This document shows positions 22,967 to 33,047 of a stretch of DNA of 64,000 bases, in pieces. Made by a program: the position numbers and the translations under genes. Source of the stretch: Symsagittifera roscoffensis (Eukaryota; Xenacoelomorpha; Acoela; Convolutidae); assembly GCF_963678635.1 (NCBI RefSeq), contig NC_087071.1, forward strand, positions 32,290,141 through 32,354,140, in the 5' to 3' direction. A model generated the notes under the pieces. It did no database searches, was not told the DNA's origin, and worked only from the letters and a program-made list of their open reading frames with translations. Numbering within the stretch: the first letter of the stretch is position 1; each line of letters starts with the position of its first letter.

Positions 22967-23107
22967 GGTTCATTTAAACGTGTAGAAAAAGAAAATCTGT
23001 TGTTGATAAGAACGAAATTAAAAAAATGAGTTTATAAATTTTACAAAAACATCAATAAAATAGTTTAGAATAACACATGTTTAGCAAATCTTATCAAATC
23101 ATGATCA

Positions 23108-23539
23108 TTAAGTGTAGGTTTTAATGAGGTATATGTCCATTGCAACTTGGAAAATTTTTGAAAAATAACTTTTCAACCCGAGGACAGCCCAATTCATCTC
23201 AAGCTTTCGGTCCAAGTACTTGGCCAAAAATTCTGTCTTTTCTTTTCCTTTAGCGTAAAAAACGGCACCGGGATTTCTCAACACAAAGGTCTGAAGTATT
23301 TGATTCAAGTTTATGTAAAGATAATCACCGTTTTCCAAATGGAGACCGTGTAAATAATTTGTTAACCAGTTGTAAGCTTTTTGTTCAAGCTTTGGTAGTA
23401 TATTGAAGTTCACTGGAGGTAAAAAAATGAGTCGATCGCTGTAGTCTGAAAATGTTATTGCTAATTCTTTAACCACAAAGGCGTTTTTCTTGTAACGAAA
23501 GCCTTCCACGTCAAGCACAACTGATCTCTCGCCTAGCAT
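23108..23539 (-). CDS. Unknown Polinton protein with a DxE motif (possible nuclease-like fold)
   Basis: A 143-residue frame starts ATG 23539, with VVLDVEGFRYKKNAFVVKEL at residues 7-26. A hydrophobic strand ending D-x-E, with basic sequence after it, resembles the first motif of DEDD-type exonucleases, but the other motifs are not evident, so this is speculation. The later part (YNWLTNYLHGL, LNQILQTF, KGKEKTEFLAKYL) looks like an intact globular domain. Its ATG overlaps the stop of the preceding ORF in ATGCTAG. The two frames may therefore be one gene split by a one-base shift, or two genes joined by splicing. Confidence 0.5.
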   Translation of the reverse strand: MLGERSVVLDVEGFRYKKNAFVVKELAITFSDYSDRLIFLPPVNFNILPKLEQKAYNWLTNYLHGLHLENGDYLYINLNQILQTFVLRNPGAVFYAKGKEKTEFLAKYLDRKLEMNWAVLGLKSYFSKIFQVAMDIYLIKTYT

Positions 23540-23775
23540 TCTAGTACATGATAAACTTCTGGTTTTTTCAACTTAATGAAAAGGCAGAACGCTATTCCAC
23601 TCAAATGTCCAAATAAGCTGTTGTTACAGTTCCAGGGCAACATGTAACAGTACGTGGGATCCTGTTGACAAAATTTGTATATAAATCCGGCCGCATCTTG
23701 CAAAATAGCGTGCAATCGTAAAATTTTGGAGTTTTTCAAGTATTTGTCCAAGGAAGAGTTATCAATACCAATCAA
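23533..23775 (-). CDS. Unknown 80-aa ORF overlapping the start of the 23108-23539 ORF
   Basis: The frame reads MIGIDNSSLDKYLKNSK and later CNNSLFGHLSGIAFCLFIKL before a stop at 23533. It is coding-like, with few rare residues and several cysteines (CQQDPTYCYM, WNCNN). A splice-acceptor-like TTAAG lies just upstream of GTGGC near 23780, so this may be an internal exon. It is not recognised. The overlap with the next frame is 7 bp. Confidence 0.4.
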   Translation of the reverse strand: MIGIDNSSLDKYLKNSKILRLHAILQDAAGFIYKFCQQDPTYCYMLPWNCNNSLFGHLSGIAFCLFIKLKKPEVYHVLEC

Positions 23776-23996
23776 GCCACCTTAAGGTCTCAACTTAATT
23801 AAGGTTATCAGAACTAACAAAAAACAGAGAACATGCAGCTAGAAATTAGTTGCGTCGATTAGATTTATCAGGATAAGTTTGTTTCAAAGACGTATAAATT
23901 TCGTGAATTATTTTCAAATCAATAGGAGTTACTCTGCTTTTTTGAAATTTCATTGTTTATTTTTTCCAACACATCTTCAACCTGCTGAATTTCAGG

Positions 23997-24488
23997 CTAG
24001 TGGAAATAAAAGTCACCTTGCAGATACCATTTAGACTCATTAAGATAACGTTGGTAAATAATTAAATAAAACACCGGAAGTTTTTTGTATTTTGATAGCT
24101 TGTTGAAACATAGACGGATTTTTCTCTCCAAGTCTTTATCAACCCATATTGAGTTAAAGTCAAACGAATAGTCAAATACGTTTTCATAATCAGCAAAATT
24201 CAAATCGCTCATAGTACCATACTTTTGTTTTGTTGAAATGCACCAAGAGATTTGTTGAAGCTCACTCAAAAAAAATTGTTCTTTGAAAATTAACTCGTAT
24301 TCTTTCTTTGAAATTTCCTTTGTCCTTTCGAGGAAAACGACGTAGTGTTCATTACTAAATTTGAGAAATGAGTTTTTTTCTGCGGTTGAAAACACTCTTA
24401 ATTGTAAATGTTCATTATCAATATCTTCAGTACACCAAGTTCCCTCTACTTTCATTTTTCTTATTTCAAAATTTGACAAATTTATCAT
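23997..24488 (-). CDS. Unknown 163-aa Polinton protein
   Basis: An intact frame from ATG 24488 ends 282 bp short of the right terminal repeat. The product is rich in Phe, Tyr, Lys and Glu, lacks a signal or membrane segment, and has the patches WCTEDIDNEHLQLRVFSTAE and IRLCFNKLSKYKKLPVFYL. I do not recognise a domain. Its frame is undamaged although the polymerase is decayed. Position next to a terminal repeat is where Polintons often keep their integrase, but no integrase motif is visible. Confidence 0.5.
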   Translation of the reverse strand: MINLSNFEIRKMKVEGTWCTEDIDNEHLQLRVFSTAEKNSFLKFSNEHYVVFLERTKEISKKEYELIFKEQFFLSELQQISWCISTKQKYGTMSDLNFADYENVFDYSFDFNSIWVDKDLERKIRLCFNKLSKYKKLPVFYLIIYQRYLNESKWYLQGDFYFH

Positions 24489-24769
24489 TTGGTATATTTT
24501 GCCCAGAAACGGCCGCCTTTGGAGAGTAATTTCAATTTACTGCTTTTTAACATAAAATATAGGTCAAGTTAAGGAATAAGTTTACTGCTGCTAACAGTTA
24601 AGCTACGCTGCCAAAATCACCGGCGAATTTATATTATATACCATAAAAGTCAATTCCCCGTTCACTACAAATTTCAACTAGGTCGAAAATTCACTTGCCC
24701 GAAACAAATATAACAATTAGTATGATTCATATAATTAACCAGGACCAACAATTAGGATCCCAAAATTTG

Positions 24770-25010
24770 GAATTAGAAACAATTTTGCATTGTGTCCCTT
24801 GTTGTTAAGCTAAACTTGGCAAGATCCTAAGTAGGGGGTCTTCTGCTTTTTGGGTGGAAAATTTCTTTCGCTTACAAAATCCTAGGATGAGGGTCTTCCA
24901 AAAAATTAAGGACCCCCTTCCTAGGATTTTGCTTTACGTGAGGACCCCCCCTTAGGAAGGACCCCCCCCCCCCCCCTCCCTCAGGATTCGGGAATCGATA
25001 CAATACTACT
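24770..25010 (-). repeat. Polinton right terminal inverted repeat (~241 bp)
   Basis: This is the inverse of 13025-13265. The two differ at scattered positions, most clearly around 24840-24890, and in the length of the C homopolymer (24962-24976). Confidence 0.9.
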
Positions 25011-25016
25011 AACAAG

Positions 25017-25254
25017 AACCGACCTTGTCTTTTCAAATCAAAACAAGCAAAATATTCAATTCAGACAAAATGCTGGAATTCGAGGCGGATTCCAAAAAGC
25101 GCAATTCAAGGTCGAGCTGGTCTTTTGTTGGTGGTTTCTTAACAGGACACAAGCAACCGTTTGTTACGCGAAACGGTAATTGCAATCTCTGCAAAAAAAG
25201 AGGGACAGTTCAAAAAATTGTTATAATTTCTCCGTTAGAAATAAGAAGAACTGA
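25017..25254 (+). repeat. Tandem 1.3-kb unit, copy 2, right part
   Basis: The sequence resumes the unit broken at 13024 and matches 11720-11955. A frame here reads GGFLTGHKQPF then NGNCNLCKKRGTVQ, with a single CxxC. It ends about 115 bp before the LTR retrotransposon. Confidence 0.75.
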
Positions 25255-25367
25255 GTCTTTAAAGAACGGATCGTAGACGAAGAAAAAAAGAAAAATTGAC
25301 GACAAATTTTCTTGATTTCGAAGAGAAAAGTGAAACCCAGTTTTGTATTCACCACAATTAGGAGGTT

Positions 25368-25707
25368 GTTAAAAAATTAGGATAAAACCGTCTATTGGTT
25401 AAAATTGGTTATACTTAAACTTAGACTAGTTTAAGACTGGTTGGTTTGCGATTCCTACAAATTAGTTGTAGGCTTTTATCTAAGACTAGATTAAAGACTA
25501 AGGTAACTAGGCTAAGTTAAGAGTTAGGTAAAAGCTTGAATTAAGAGTTAGTTGCACAGAATTAGTTGCGTATCAAAAATGACAATGAATCAATCTCTAG
25601 ATCTACCAAACGCCGTTTCGCTTTTGAAAGGTATTTTAAATTGGCATGGTCATAACTGAATATAACTTAAAGGTTAAAATGTCGACAATAAGATATCACA
25701 TTTGACA
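25368..25707 (-). repeat. LTR of the Ty3/gypsy element (3' LTR in its own orientation)
   Basis: On the minus strand it begins TGTCAAATGTG and ends TTTTTTAACA. Short related steps around TAAGACTAG/TTAAAGACTA are repeated inside. A GCGGGGAA purine stretch lies just before it in element orientation, a weak polypurine tract. Confidence 0.9.
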
Positions 25708-26112
25708 TTCCCCGCGAAAATTTAACAAAAGGAATGCTCTGGCTCAGAAATGGAGTAGAGGGTACACTGGTCAGAAAAGCCCCCCATTAGGGCCCAATGG
25801 GCACGATGTTAGCACCTGAATGGTTAGATGGTAAATTTTATCCCACTATAGCACCCGATGGGTGAGATAATGATTTGGCCGTAAATAATTGTACTGTACT
25901 GTTAAGGACTCAGGTTAAAAACTAAAGCGACTCAGAGATAGTCCAAATTGTAGCGTATTAGGCCAGCCCAAGGGTTATCTTTTTATCTACAATTGTGTCA
26001 TATTGGTAAACAAAATCGCATCAAAAAAATACTAAATTTATAGAAAGTTACTGAATGGAAGATTTCCGAAAGTTTGAGTTTTAATAAGTTTGTTACTACT
26101 CCTCAATAAGGT

Positions 26113-27645
26113 CTACACTGCATCCCGGTTTGCGGCTCGATTGATTGTCCATCTCCTCATTTCGTCAAGCGTCATTGGCCGTCCTAGGAGTTCTATCGCA
26201 GAAATGATTAAGGGGGTGTTTAGCCAGTCTGGATCGAGTACAATTGGCGTAGATGTTGACTCAGTTGATTCGGAGGGTAGGCCCGATGGGTGAAATTGAG
26301 TAGTACGAACCTCAGGGCTGAATTTAACCTTCTTGTGTGGGGTGCTTTGGGCGGGTGTTACGGAAAACTTTATACCACTCGAATGCTCAAAACTTCCTTC
26401 TAATAAGTAAACTGTCGTTGGATGTGATGTCAAAGGTGATGTCAAGGTTGTTAGATCTACCACGTCAGTTTGGTGGCTTTCCATTTCAATAGTGGTTGCT
26501 TCAATCGTTGGGCAATATGGGGGGTGGGGTGTGGATTTGATGAAATGTTTGTTCATCTGGCTTCTCGTCCAATATGTCAACTAAGCTGGTAAACACTCTC
26601 TCTCCCAGCATCGTCGGAGGTTGTCTAGCTCGCATGGGTCTGGTGTTGTGCCGTGCATAAATATCGGGCAGTTTTTTGGAAGCTGGTGATTTCACCGGTG
26701 ACGAGTCCATTCTTTTAGCTGTGCCAGACAATTTAGCTTTTGTCTTGGTAGAGGCAGGGTCTAATTGTTGTTTATCCGTTTCAGCCATTATAAGAGGCTC
26801 GACAATCTTTTCGGTTGATTCTGTTCCAGGATTTTCCGGAGAATTTGGTAACTCTTTGTGGCTTGTCTCTGCTTCTTCGTGGCTAACCAGGAAGATTAGT
26901 GGCGGGGTTAGGTGCGAGGCTGTGCTATTATCACCTGAGTCAAGGTCGATCAACGGGATATCTGCCTTTTCTATTTTCGGTTCAGTCTGGTTAGTGATTT
27001 CGGCTTTAAGGTCTGCTCGGTCTAGTGGTGGATGTTCTGTTTGCTTTTCTAGATCGGTTAGGGTTGTAGTTTTTAGCTCTTCTAGCGAGATTAGATCGCT
27101 GGCATTGTCATCTGATAAGATTTCCGCTGAACAGTTCGTCGCTCTGCGTTCGTTTTCGCTAATTCTAGAATAATCGGGTTTGCCGGCGGGCTTGACTCGT
27201 GGTCAATTTTGAGGCCAATGGGGAATCTCAGTCGTTTCCGTTTTTCATCCTCCTCTCTAAGGAGTGTCTCTCTAGAACTATTAATCGCCACATTCCTTCT
27301 TGCAATATCTAGCTCTTCGAATTTTGCCTGAAGGTTTCTTTTCTTTTGGGTCACCCTTGAACTTTTAAAACCGACGTTTCTTTGAGGTTTCGTAATCTTC
27401 CTCAGTCCCTCGGTTGCATAAAAATTTACTAGTTGATCTCTCTTTCTCGGGCTAAGTTTCTTCGGAGCAGGTTGTCTTTTAATGGCTAAATCAGATTTAC
27501 GTATTATTTTTCCATTTTTTGGAGTAATTGTGTTATCTGACTCCCTTACTACTTCCTCCTGAAGTTCTCTATAGAAGGATTCACTCTTCAACCTATCCTG
27601 AACTTTTCTATATATAGTGGTCTTACCAGGCGCGTTGTTCAGCAC
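26113..27645 (-). pseudogene. 3' region ORFs of the Ty3/gypsy element, unknown function
   Basis: Three overlapping frames (27091-27645, 26501-26953, 26113-26580) read in element orientation after integrase. The first is very basic (KKLSPRKRD, KKRNLQAKF) and could be an extended integrase C-terminus. The other two are Pro/Ser/Thr-rich and acidic, with RPMRARQPPTMLGERVF and MTLDEMRRW. No signal peptide or transmembrane segment is visible, so an envelope protein is unlikely. The frames probably derive from one or two longer ORFs by shifts near 27090 and 26550. Confidence 0.5.
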
Positions 27646-28761
27646 TGAGTTTCTTACGCCTAAAGCATCTCTTCTTTTCGGCGCGGGAAAGAACTTTTAC
27701 TGGAGAACCAGCGCTGGTTGGGACGTATCTCACTGCATTAGAGATATCATCTGAAGATGATGAGTTCTCGTCCAGATCTCCGTCTTCAATATCATCGGGG
27801 GCGTCCCAGTCGTGTCTTTTTTCCCGACTAATGAGTTTTCGGCCTTTATCTATGCATAACAAGGTTTTGTTCCAATCAAGGTTATTTGAGGATGGTGACT
27901 TGACTAAATTATGGCAGATAGTATTTGGGGATCTACCAAAGTGTGCTTCGAAGGGGGAGCAGTTTAGCGGCTGTTGTGTTACAGTTCTTAGACATTTTAT
28001 ATTCTTCAGTAGTGCGGACTCTAGCGACGGTTTTGGGTGTTCTTGTGCCCTAACTAAGAGCCTTTCTTTAATGGTTCTAATTGAACGTTCGACCAATCCC
28101 GTAGCTCTATGGTCAACCACTGGGCTAAATATAACCTTTATGTTATGTTCGAGGCAAAATTCTTTAATTTTTTTGGAGATCCGTTCTGATAGTTCTAGGT
28201 AACCCATGTAGAGCAATGTATTTGCTAAGAAAATTATGATAGATTTTGGCGATAAGTTGGATGTTATTTGAGCCGATGGGAATTTTGAACATCTGTTGAC
28301 GCATACCAATATGTATTTTTGTTCCCCATATTAACGGCAATGGACCGGCGAAGTCTAATTCCATTTCTTGGTTTGGTTCTTTGACCATTGGGAGTTTTCC
28401 GAGGTTATTATGCTTTGAAAGAGGTTTTCAAATTTTTACCTGCTTTAACGCACTCGATGCAGTTTTCACCGTGAACTTGGATCTCGCGATAAATTTTTGG
28501 CCACCGTATGTATTGGGTTGCCAGACTTTTCATTGCGAACTGGCCTGGATGGGCTTCGTGTAATCTGTGAAGCATTGTCGATCTCAAGCATGCCGGGATA
28601 ACTAATCGGTCGTCCAAATAAAGGCATCCTCCGCTGACGTGTAAATTTTTAATGTAAGATTTATAGTAGTTTCCCAGTTGTATAATAACTTGTTTGCGGT
28701 CTTCCTCAATTGCTTTAATGATTTTTTTCAATACCAGATCTTGTTTTGATAATACAGACAT
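27623..28761 (-). pseudogene. Ty3/gypsy integrase, frameshifted
   Basis: The zinc-binding N-terminal domain is visible in 28408-28761 (LHEAHPGQF ... CIECVKAG). The catalytic core follows: ELDFAGPLP holds the first Asp, LHGLPRTIRTD the second, and HRATGLVERSIRTIKERLL the glutamate of the D,D-E triad. The parts lie in different frames with shifts near 28390 and 28280. An acidic Asp/Ser-rich stretch comes after the core. Confidence 0.9.
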
Positions 28762-30628
28762 AAATTTCGAATCGAATATTTCAGGCCAGGAAAATGGAAA
28801 TATGTTAATTTTGACTGTTTTTTTCTTACTAGGTGTTCTTTCCGAGGGATTATCCGATGGGTGCTAGTACTTGGCGTTAATTGTTTATTGTTATCAATGT
28901 TGGAATGTTCAAGTTGTTCAGTTAGTTCGAGTTGTTCGGCCATATCTTTCAGAGTTTTATAGTTTGTTGAAGAATCGATAATTTTGCAAGATGGATCGCA
29001 GTCTTCCGTACGTGAATGTAAATTTTGGCACACTGAAATTTTAGAGTGGTTAACTATAGCTTGGAAAGTTTCAGCGAAGTTCACAATTCGTTTCTCACGT
29101 TCTTTTTCTTGACTGGTCATATGATCTATCGACTGGCCGATCGTATTGCAGTGTATGACGTCATGTGCTAAGGCTTGCTTAGAGAATTTATTTCTTATTT
29201 GCGGCCACGATTTTCTCGGCATCAGATGAACAAAACCTAGAAGAGTACTAATTTGGCTTACAGAAGCGATAACAAATATTTTGTCGCCGAGTGAAATTGG
29301 TACGGGTTCACCCGATGGGTGTCGGGATAAGTAGTCGACAAATCCCCTGTCTTTTCCCGGTAAATGTTCGACGGTAAAGTCCAATGGTAATAATTTGTCC
29401 GCCCAACGGGTGAGACGTGATTGAGCCGTTTTTGTGTATTTGTCGTCTTTCAGTGCTCCTATTAAAGCTTTATGGTCTGTTAGGATTGAGAATTGTTTGC
29501 CCAATAAATAGTTTTTAAAATGATCCAATGCCCACACTAGACCCAGCGATTCGAGTTCATCGGTGCTATATTTTAGTTCAGCTACGTTCAAACATCTGCT
29601 AGCGAACGCCGCAGTTTTCCAAATCCCCCGATGGTCTTGTTCGATGGACGCGCCCAGTCCTAAATGTGATGCGTCGCATTTCACTCGGGTGTTCAGTTTT
29701 ACGTCAAAATGATGATTCGTTACCGTGTTACAAATTTCTTTCTTGGTTTTTTCAAACGCCTCGACGTGCACCGTGGACCACTTAAATGGTTTTTTTTTCT
29801 GCATAAATTCTCTAAACGGTGCTGATAAGGACGCTAATTTTGGTATAAATTTGTTGAATTGGTAAATCGATCCCATTAGTGATCTTATATCTTTGATACA
29901 ACTTGGTTCTTTCAGATTTCTGATTGCGTCAGATTTATATATTAGTAGTGTCGTCCCTTTTGCGTCAATTTTAAATCCCAATCATTCTATATTATGAGTC
30001 AAAAATGTGCCTTTTTCCCATTTTATGGCCAATCCTTCGTCGTCTAGTCTTTTTAAAACGTTAATAACTAGTTTTTGTGTTCATCCTCACTACCCACGGT
30101 AGCAATTAAGATGTCGTCAAGGTAACAATGGCTGTTTGGTAATTTTTCTGTTATACGATTCATTATGCGTTGAAATTCATTGGGCATATCGCCTAAACCC
30201 TAAAATCCGGTTTTAAAACGTTAGGAGCCTGTTACGTTTCCCCCCACGATGTTGAAATTACATTGGTTGCTTGACTTTTTTGAAAGCGGTATTTGGCTAT
30301 ATGCGTACTTTAGATCAATCGATGAGAACCAAATTTTGTCTTCGTCGGGACCGCTAATCGTAACTGCTATGTTATCAATTAGTTCAAATAGGTTCGGCAT
30401 TTGATATCTATTACAAAAGATCTGTTTGTTCAATAATTTCGATAAAAATGCTAATTTAATTGATCCGTCCCTTTTGGCTGTAATTACGATGGGGGAGATG
30501 AAACAATCTTCAGAACATCTAGACAACTTTTCGATGTGACCATCTCTTAGTAGTTGGTCCATGCATAATTTAATCTTAGGGAGAAGATGGCTCGGGATGC
30601 ATTTCCCCTTCACCTGTATCGGCTTCAT
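28728..30628 (-). pseudogene. Ty3/gypsy reverse transcriptase and RNase H, frameshifted
   Basis: RT motifs include SPIVITAKRDGSIKL and FSSIDLKYAYSQIPL in 30221-30628, and the catalytic YLDD box near 30120 in another frame. The connection to RNase H (KFIPKLASLSAPF, then VKCDASHLGLGASIEQ, TDELESLGLVWALDHFKNYL and LTDHKAL) lies in 28728-29981, followed by the LPGKDRGFVDYLSRHP tail. A stop and shifts near 30070 and 30220 separate the parts. The domains are nearly complete. Confidence 0.93.
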
Positions 30629-30802
30629 TGGTTGGTTGAAATAAGTGTTAATTATGAAATTCTTTTTATAAGGTCTGAAAATTGTCTTGATATTTATGCT
30701 TTAAACTCACTTTGTGATGGTGTCTCTTGGTCTTGGTCTGGTTTTCTGTCCGATGCAATTTTTATTTTATTGACGTCTGTCCCGATGGGTGATCCTTCTG
30801 GG

Positions 30803-31345
30803 TTATCCGTAGCTCTGACCCATTGGGTGGGGTTGTTTCTGGAGGACTACTATTCCCAGGTTCGGTAATATGTCGTTTCCCAGGAGATTTCTTTCTGCTC
30901 CTTCGGTAATAAAAAGTTTCTGATCACTAGCGTCCCAACCCCTCGATCGAACTCTCACCCGAACTCTTCCAATAATGTTTATTGTGCTCCCGAAGCCTTG
31001 ATACGCATTCTTTGTTATTTTGTCCACAGGTTCTAACTTTAAAAACCTATCTCGTATCTTCAATTCATGAAGTAGGTCTTTTTTCATGAATGAGACTGGG
31101 CTTGCTGAGTCAATCTGAATTTCGGTGCAGTAGGGGTTGAAATTTCCCAGAGATACCATCAACGTCTTTTGTAGTTCAAGGCCTTCGTGATTAAATACGG
31201 TTCTCACTCCACGTTTGACCTTATCTTCAACTGCATTTATTTGAATATCCGTGTCCACCGCTAGAACTAAAAAATCATCTAAGTTGACTTCGAATTCGGG
31301 ATTCTCCTGCGGGTTAACCCGGGTAATTTCTTTTTCATGGGACAT
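30803..31345 (-). pseudogene. Ty3/gypsy aspartic protease region
   Basis: A 180-codon frame contains IQIDSASPVSFM, the catalytic loop, with DSA in place of the usual DTG or DSG. ERNLLGNDILPNLGI further on matches the second conserved loop (LLGxDIL). It sits between gag and RT as expected. The Gly to Ala change in the active loop may reflect decay. Confidence 0.8.
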
Positions 31346-32308
31346 TTGGTTTTGTTCGACTATGTTTGTTTGCGTTCTTGCTGTACTCCTGCAATGTTTT
31401 GCAAAGTGGCCTTTCTATCTCTGGCTGGGCATGTAGTTAGGTGTCCTTGCTTGAACTGCTGACCACAGTTGCGACAATAATTGTTTTCGACGATATTTAG
31501 GGTCGGTTCATTCTTTATGTTTTGTGGTCTTTGTACCGCATTTTAGGCAGGGATTTTTAGATACTGTTGATGAATTTTGGTACCTTTCTCATGGACTAGT
31601 ACGTAGGATAGTACGTTTTCTAGAGTCAAGTATTCGATGCATAGTTTCTTTTGTATCTCGACGTTTCGCATATATGTAATGAAAATGTCTCTGACTAACT
31701 CTGACTCGAGTTCTCCCAGTTTACAATTTTTTGCCAACTCGGATAATGTTTCGTGGAATTTTTCTAAAGACTCGTTTTCTTTCTGTCTTCGGCCAAAGAA
31801 ATTAAATCTTTCGTATGTTAGATTTGTAGTGACCGTAAAAGTAGTTTTAAGTAATTCCCAGAATTCAGCAAAGTTAATATCCAGTATTCTTTTCCCAGGA
31901 TTTTTATGTGAGAAGGATTTCTGTACTTCTCTTCTAAGTGCCAGGTATAATTGCGATTTTGATTTCTTGTCGATATCTCCCATTTGGAGTCCGTTGAATT
32001 TTGCGTTGTCTTCTGCCTTTCTCCTTCTCATTTCTTCGTTGTAATCTTGGATAGCTATTCGGCGACGTTAATCTTTTTCTGCCCGACGGGCTTAATCATC
32101 GGACGAATCCGTTGGTTCGGCCATAGGGTATAATAGTTCGGGTCTTGCCGGTGGGTTGATTACGTCTTCAATGTCCACGGAATCTTTCGCGATGATTGTT
32201 AGTTGGAACTTTTCTGACCACCTTTCCCAGTCGTGTTGGTTTTCGCTCGATGTGTTTTTCCAAAAAAAACTCTAGTCCTTGTAAGTTCCACTTGTTGGAC
32301 TGCTCCAT
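31346..32308 (-). pseudogene. Ty3/gypsy gag, frameshifted, with zinc knuckles
   Basis: The start codon straddles the LTR end: A is the last LTR base (32308) and TG the first bases of the primer-binding site. Coding runs MEQSNKWNLQGLEFF to an A8/T8 run at 32262-32269, where a shift is needed. The capsid-like frame 31543-32031 (FAEFWELLKTTF, RRQKENESLEKFHETL) follows. Downstream are CRNCGQQF...CPARD and, in another frame, KGHFAKHCRS, which together resemble the paired zinc knuckles of Mag-like elements. In-frame stops also occur near 32090. Confidence 0.8.
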
Positions 32309-32641
32309 GTTAAAAAATTAGGATAAAACCGTCTATTGGTTAAAATTGGTTAAACTTAATCTAAGACTAGTTTAAGACTGGTTGGCTTAAGATTCCTACA
32401 AATTAGTTGTAGGCTTTTATCTAAGACTGGATTAAAGACTAAGGTAACTAGGCTAAGTTAGTAAAAAGGTTGAATTAAGTGTTAGTTGCACAGAATTAGT
32501 TGCGTATCAAACTTGACAATGAATCAATCTCTAGATCTACCAAAAGCCGTTGCGCTTTTGGCAGGTATTTTAAATTGGCATGGTCATAACTGAATATAAC
32601 TTAACGGTTAAAATGTCGACAATAAGATATCACATTTGACA
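32308..32641 (-). repeat. LTR of the Ty3/gypsy element (5' LTR in its own orientation)
   Basis: It matches 25368-25707 with about 20 substitutions and one small deletion. Immediately downstream in element orientation is TGGAGCAGTCCAACAAG, a TGG-starting primer-binding-site candidate whose tRNA I cannot name. Confidence 0.9.
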
Positions 32642-32646
32642 GAGGT

Positions 32647-33045
32647 GGAGATGATCAACATTCTGGAAACCTTCAAGTTGGCCACAGGTAAATCAAGGTG
32701 TATCAAAAAATACTGGAAGGAAATTTTAAATATTTTCAAGCTACTGTCGAAACTGGGAGTCCTGCGACTTTTGTAAGAGACCTTTAGTGTTATCTTGGCT
32801 GGAAAGGAAAAAATGGTTCTGGTACCAATTCAGAAAAACTGACAAAAACCCTGTAGACAACTTCTAATGGGTGGCTTGTGGAAAACGCGAATTTTTAGGT
32901 CTCGGAAAATAGTAGGAGTTATTTAGCAAAAAATTTATTTCAGCCGTTGCTGGAAATTGTTGTGCAACAGAAGAAAATCATGAAGAACTAAGCCAAGAGT
33001 CAGATTTATGAGAATTATGAAAGTGTCATTTTGTAAATAAATTTT
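32647..33045 (+). other. Possible host exon relic, otherwise unassigned
   Basis: Directly after the retrotransposon, plus-strand sequence GAGGTGGAGATGATCAAC reads as open coding for about 16 codons, ending CACAG|GTAAATC, a splice-donor-like site. A second short open block (KILEGNFKYFQATVET) lies at about 32705-32780. Before insertion, the left flank CACCACAATTAG would have formed a 3' splice site in front of GAGGTGG. The family is uncertain. Confidence 0.3.
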
Positions 33046-33047
33046 TA

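Larger units (their letters stand above)
13025..25010. mobile_element. Complete Maverick/Polinton DNA transposon, 11,986 bp
   Basis: The element starts AGTAGTATTGTATCG and ends with its exact inverse CGATACAATACTACT, flanked on both sides by AACAAG (13019-13024 and 25011-25016). AG...CT termini, a 6-bp target duplication, long inverted repeats and a protein-primed-type DNA polymerase B are the established hallmarks of Polintons. It is shorter than the usual 15-20 kb. Besides the polymerase it carries genes at 20513-21157, 21779-22015, 22175-22802, 23108-23775 and 23997-24488. I could not recognise the retroviral-type integrase, major or minor capsid, packaging ATPase or cysteine protease that complete Polintons carry. 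The polymerase is broken, so this copy is probably not autonomous. Confidence 0.93.
25368..32641 (-). mobile_element. Ty3/gypsy LTR retrotransposon, 7.27 kb, decayed
   Basis: Two LTRs (25368-25707 and 32308-32641) bound the element, with GAGGT at 25363-25367 and 32642-32646 as a 5-bp target duplication. Read on the minus strand the order is gag, aspartic protease, reverse transcriptase/RNase H, integrase, then a 1.5-kb region of unknown ORFs. Protease before RT and integrase after RNase H is the Ty3/gypsy order. The gag zinc-knuckle pattern with CPA and GHFAKHC suggests the Mag-like lineage. All main genes carry stops or shifts. LTRs are about 93 percent identical by eye, so the insertion is not recent. 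Confidence 0.93.
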
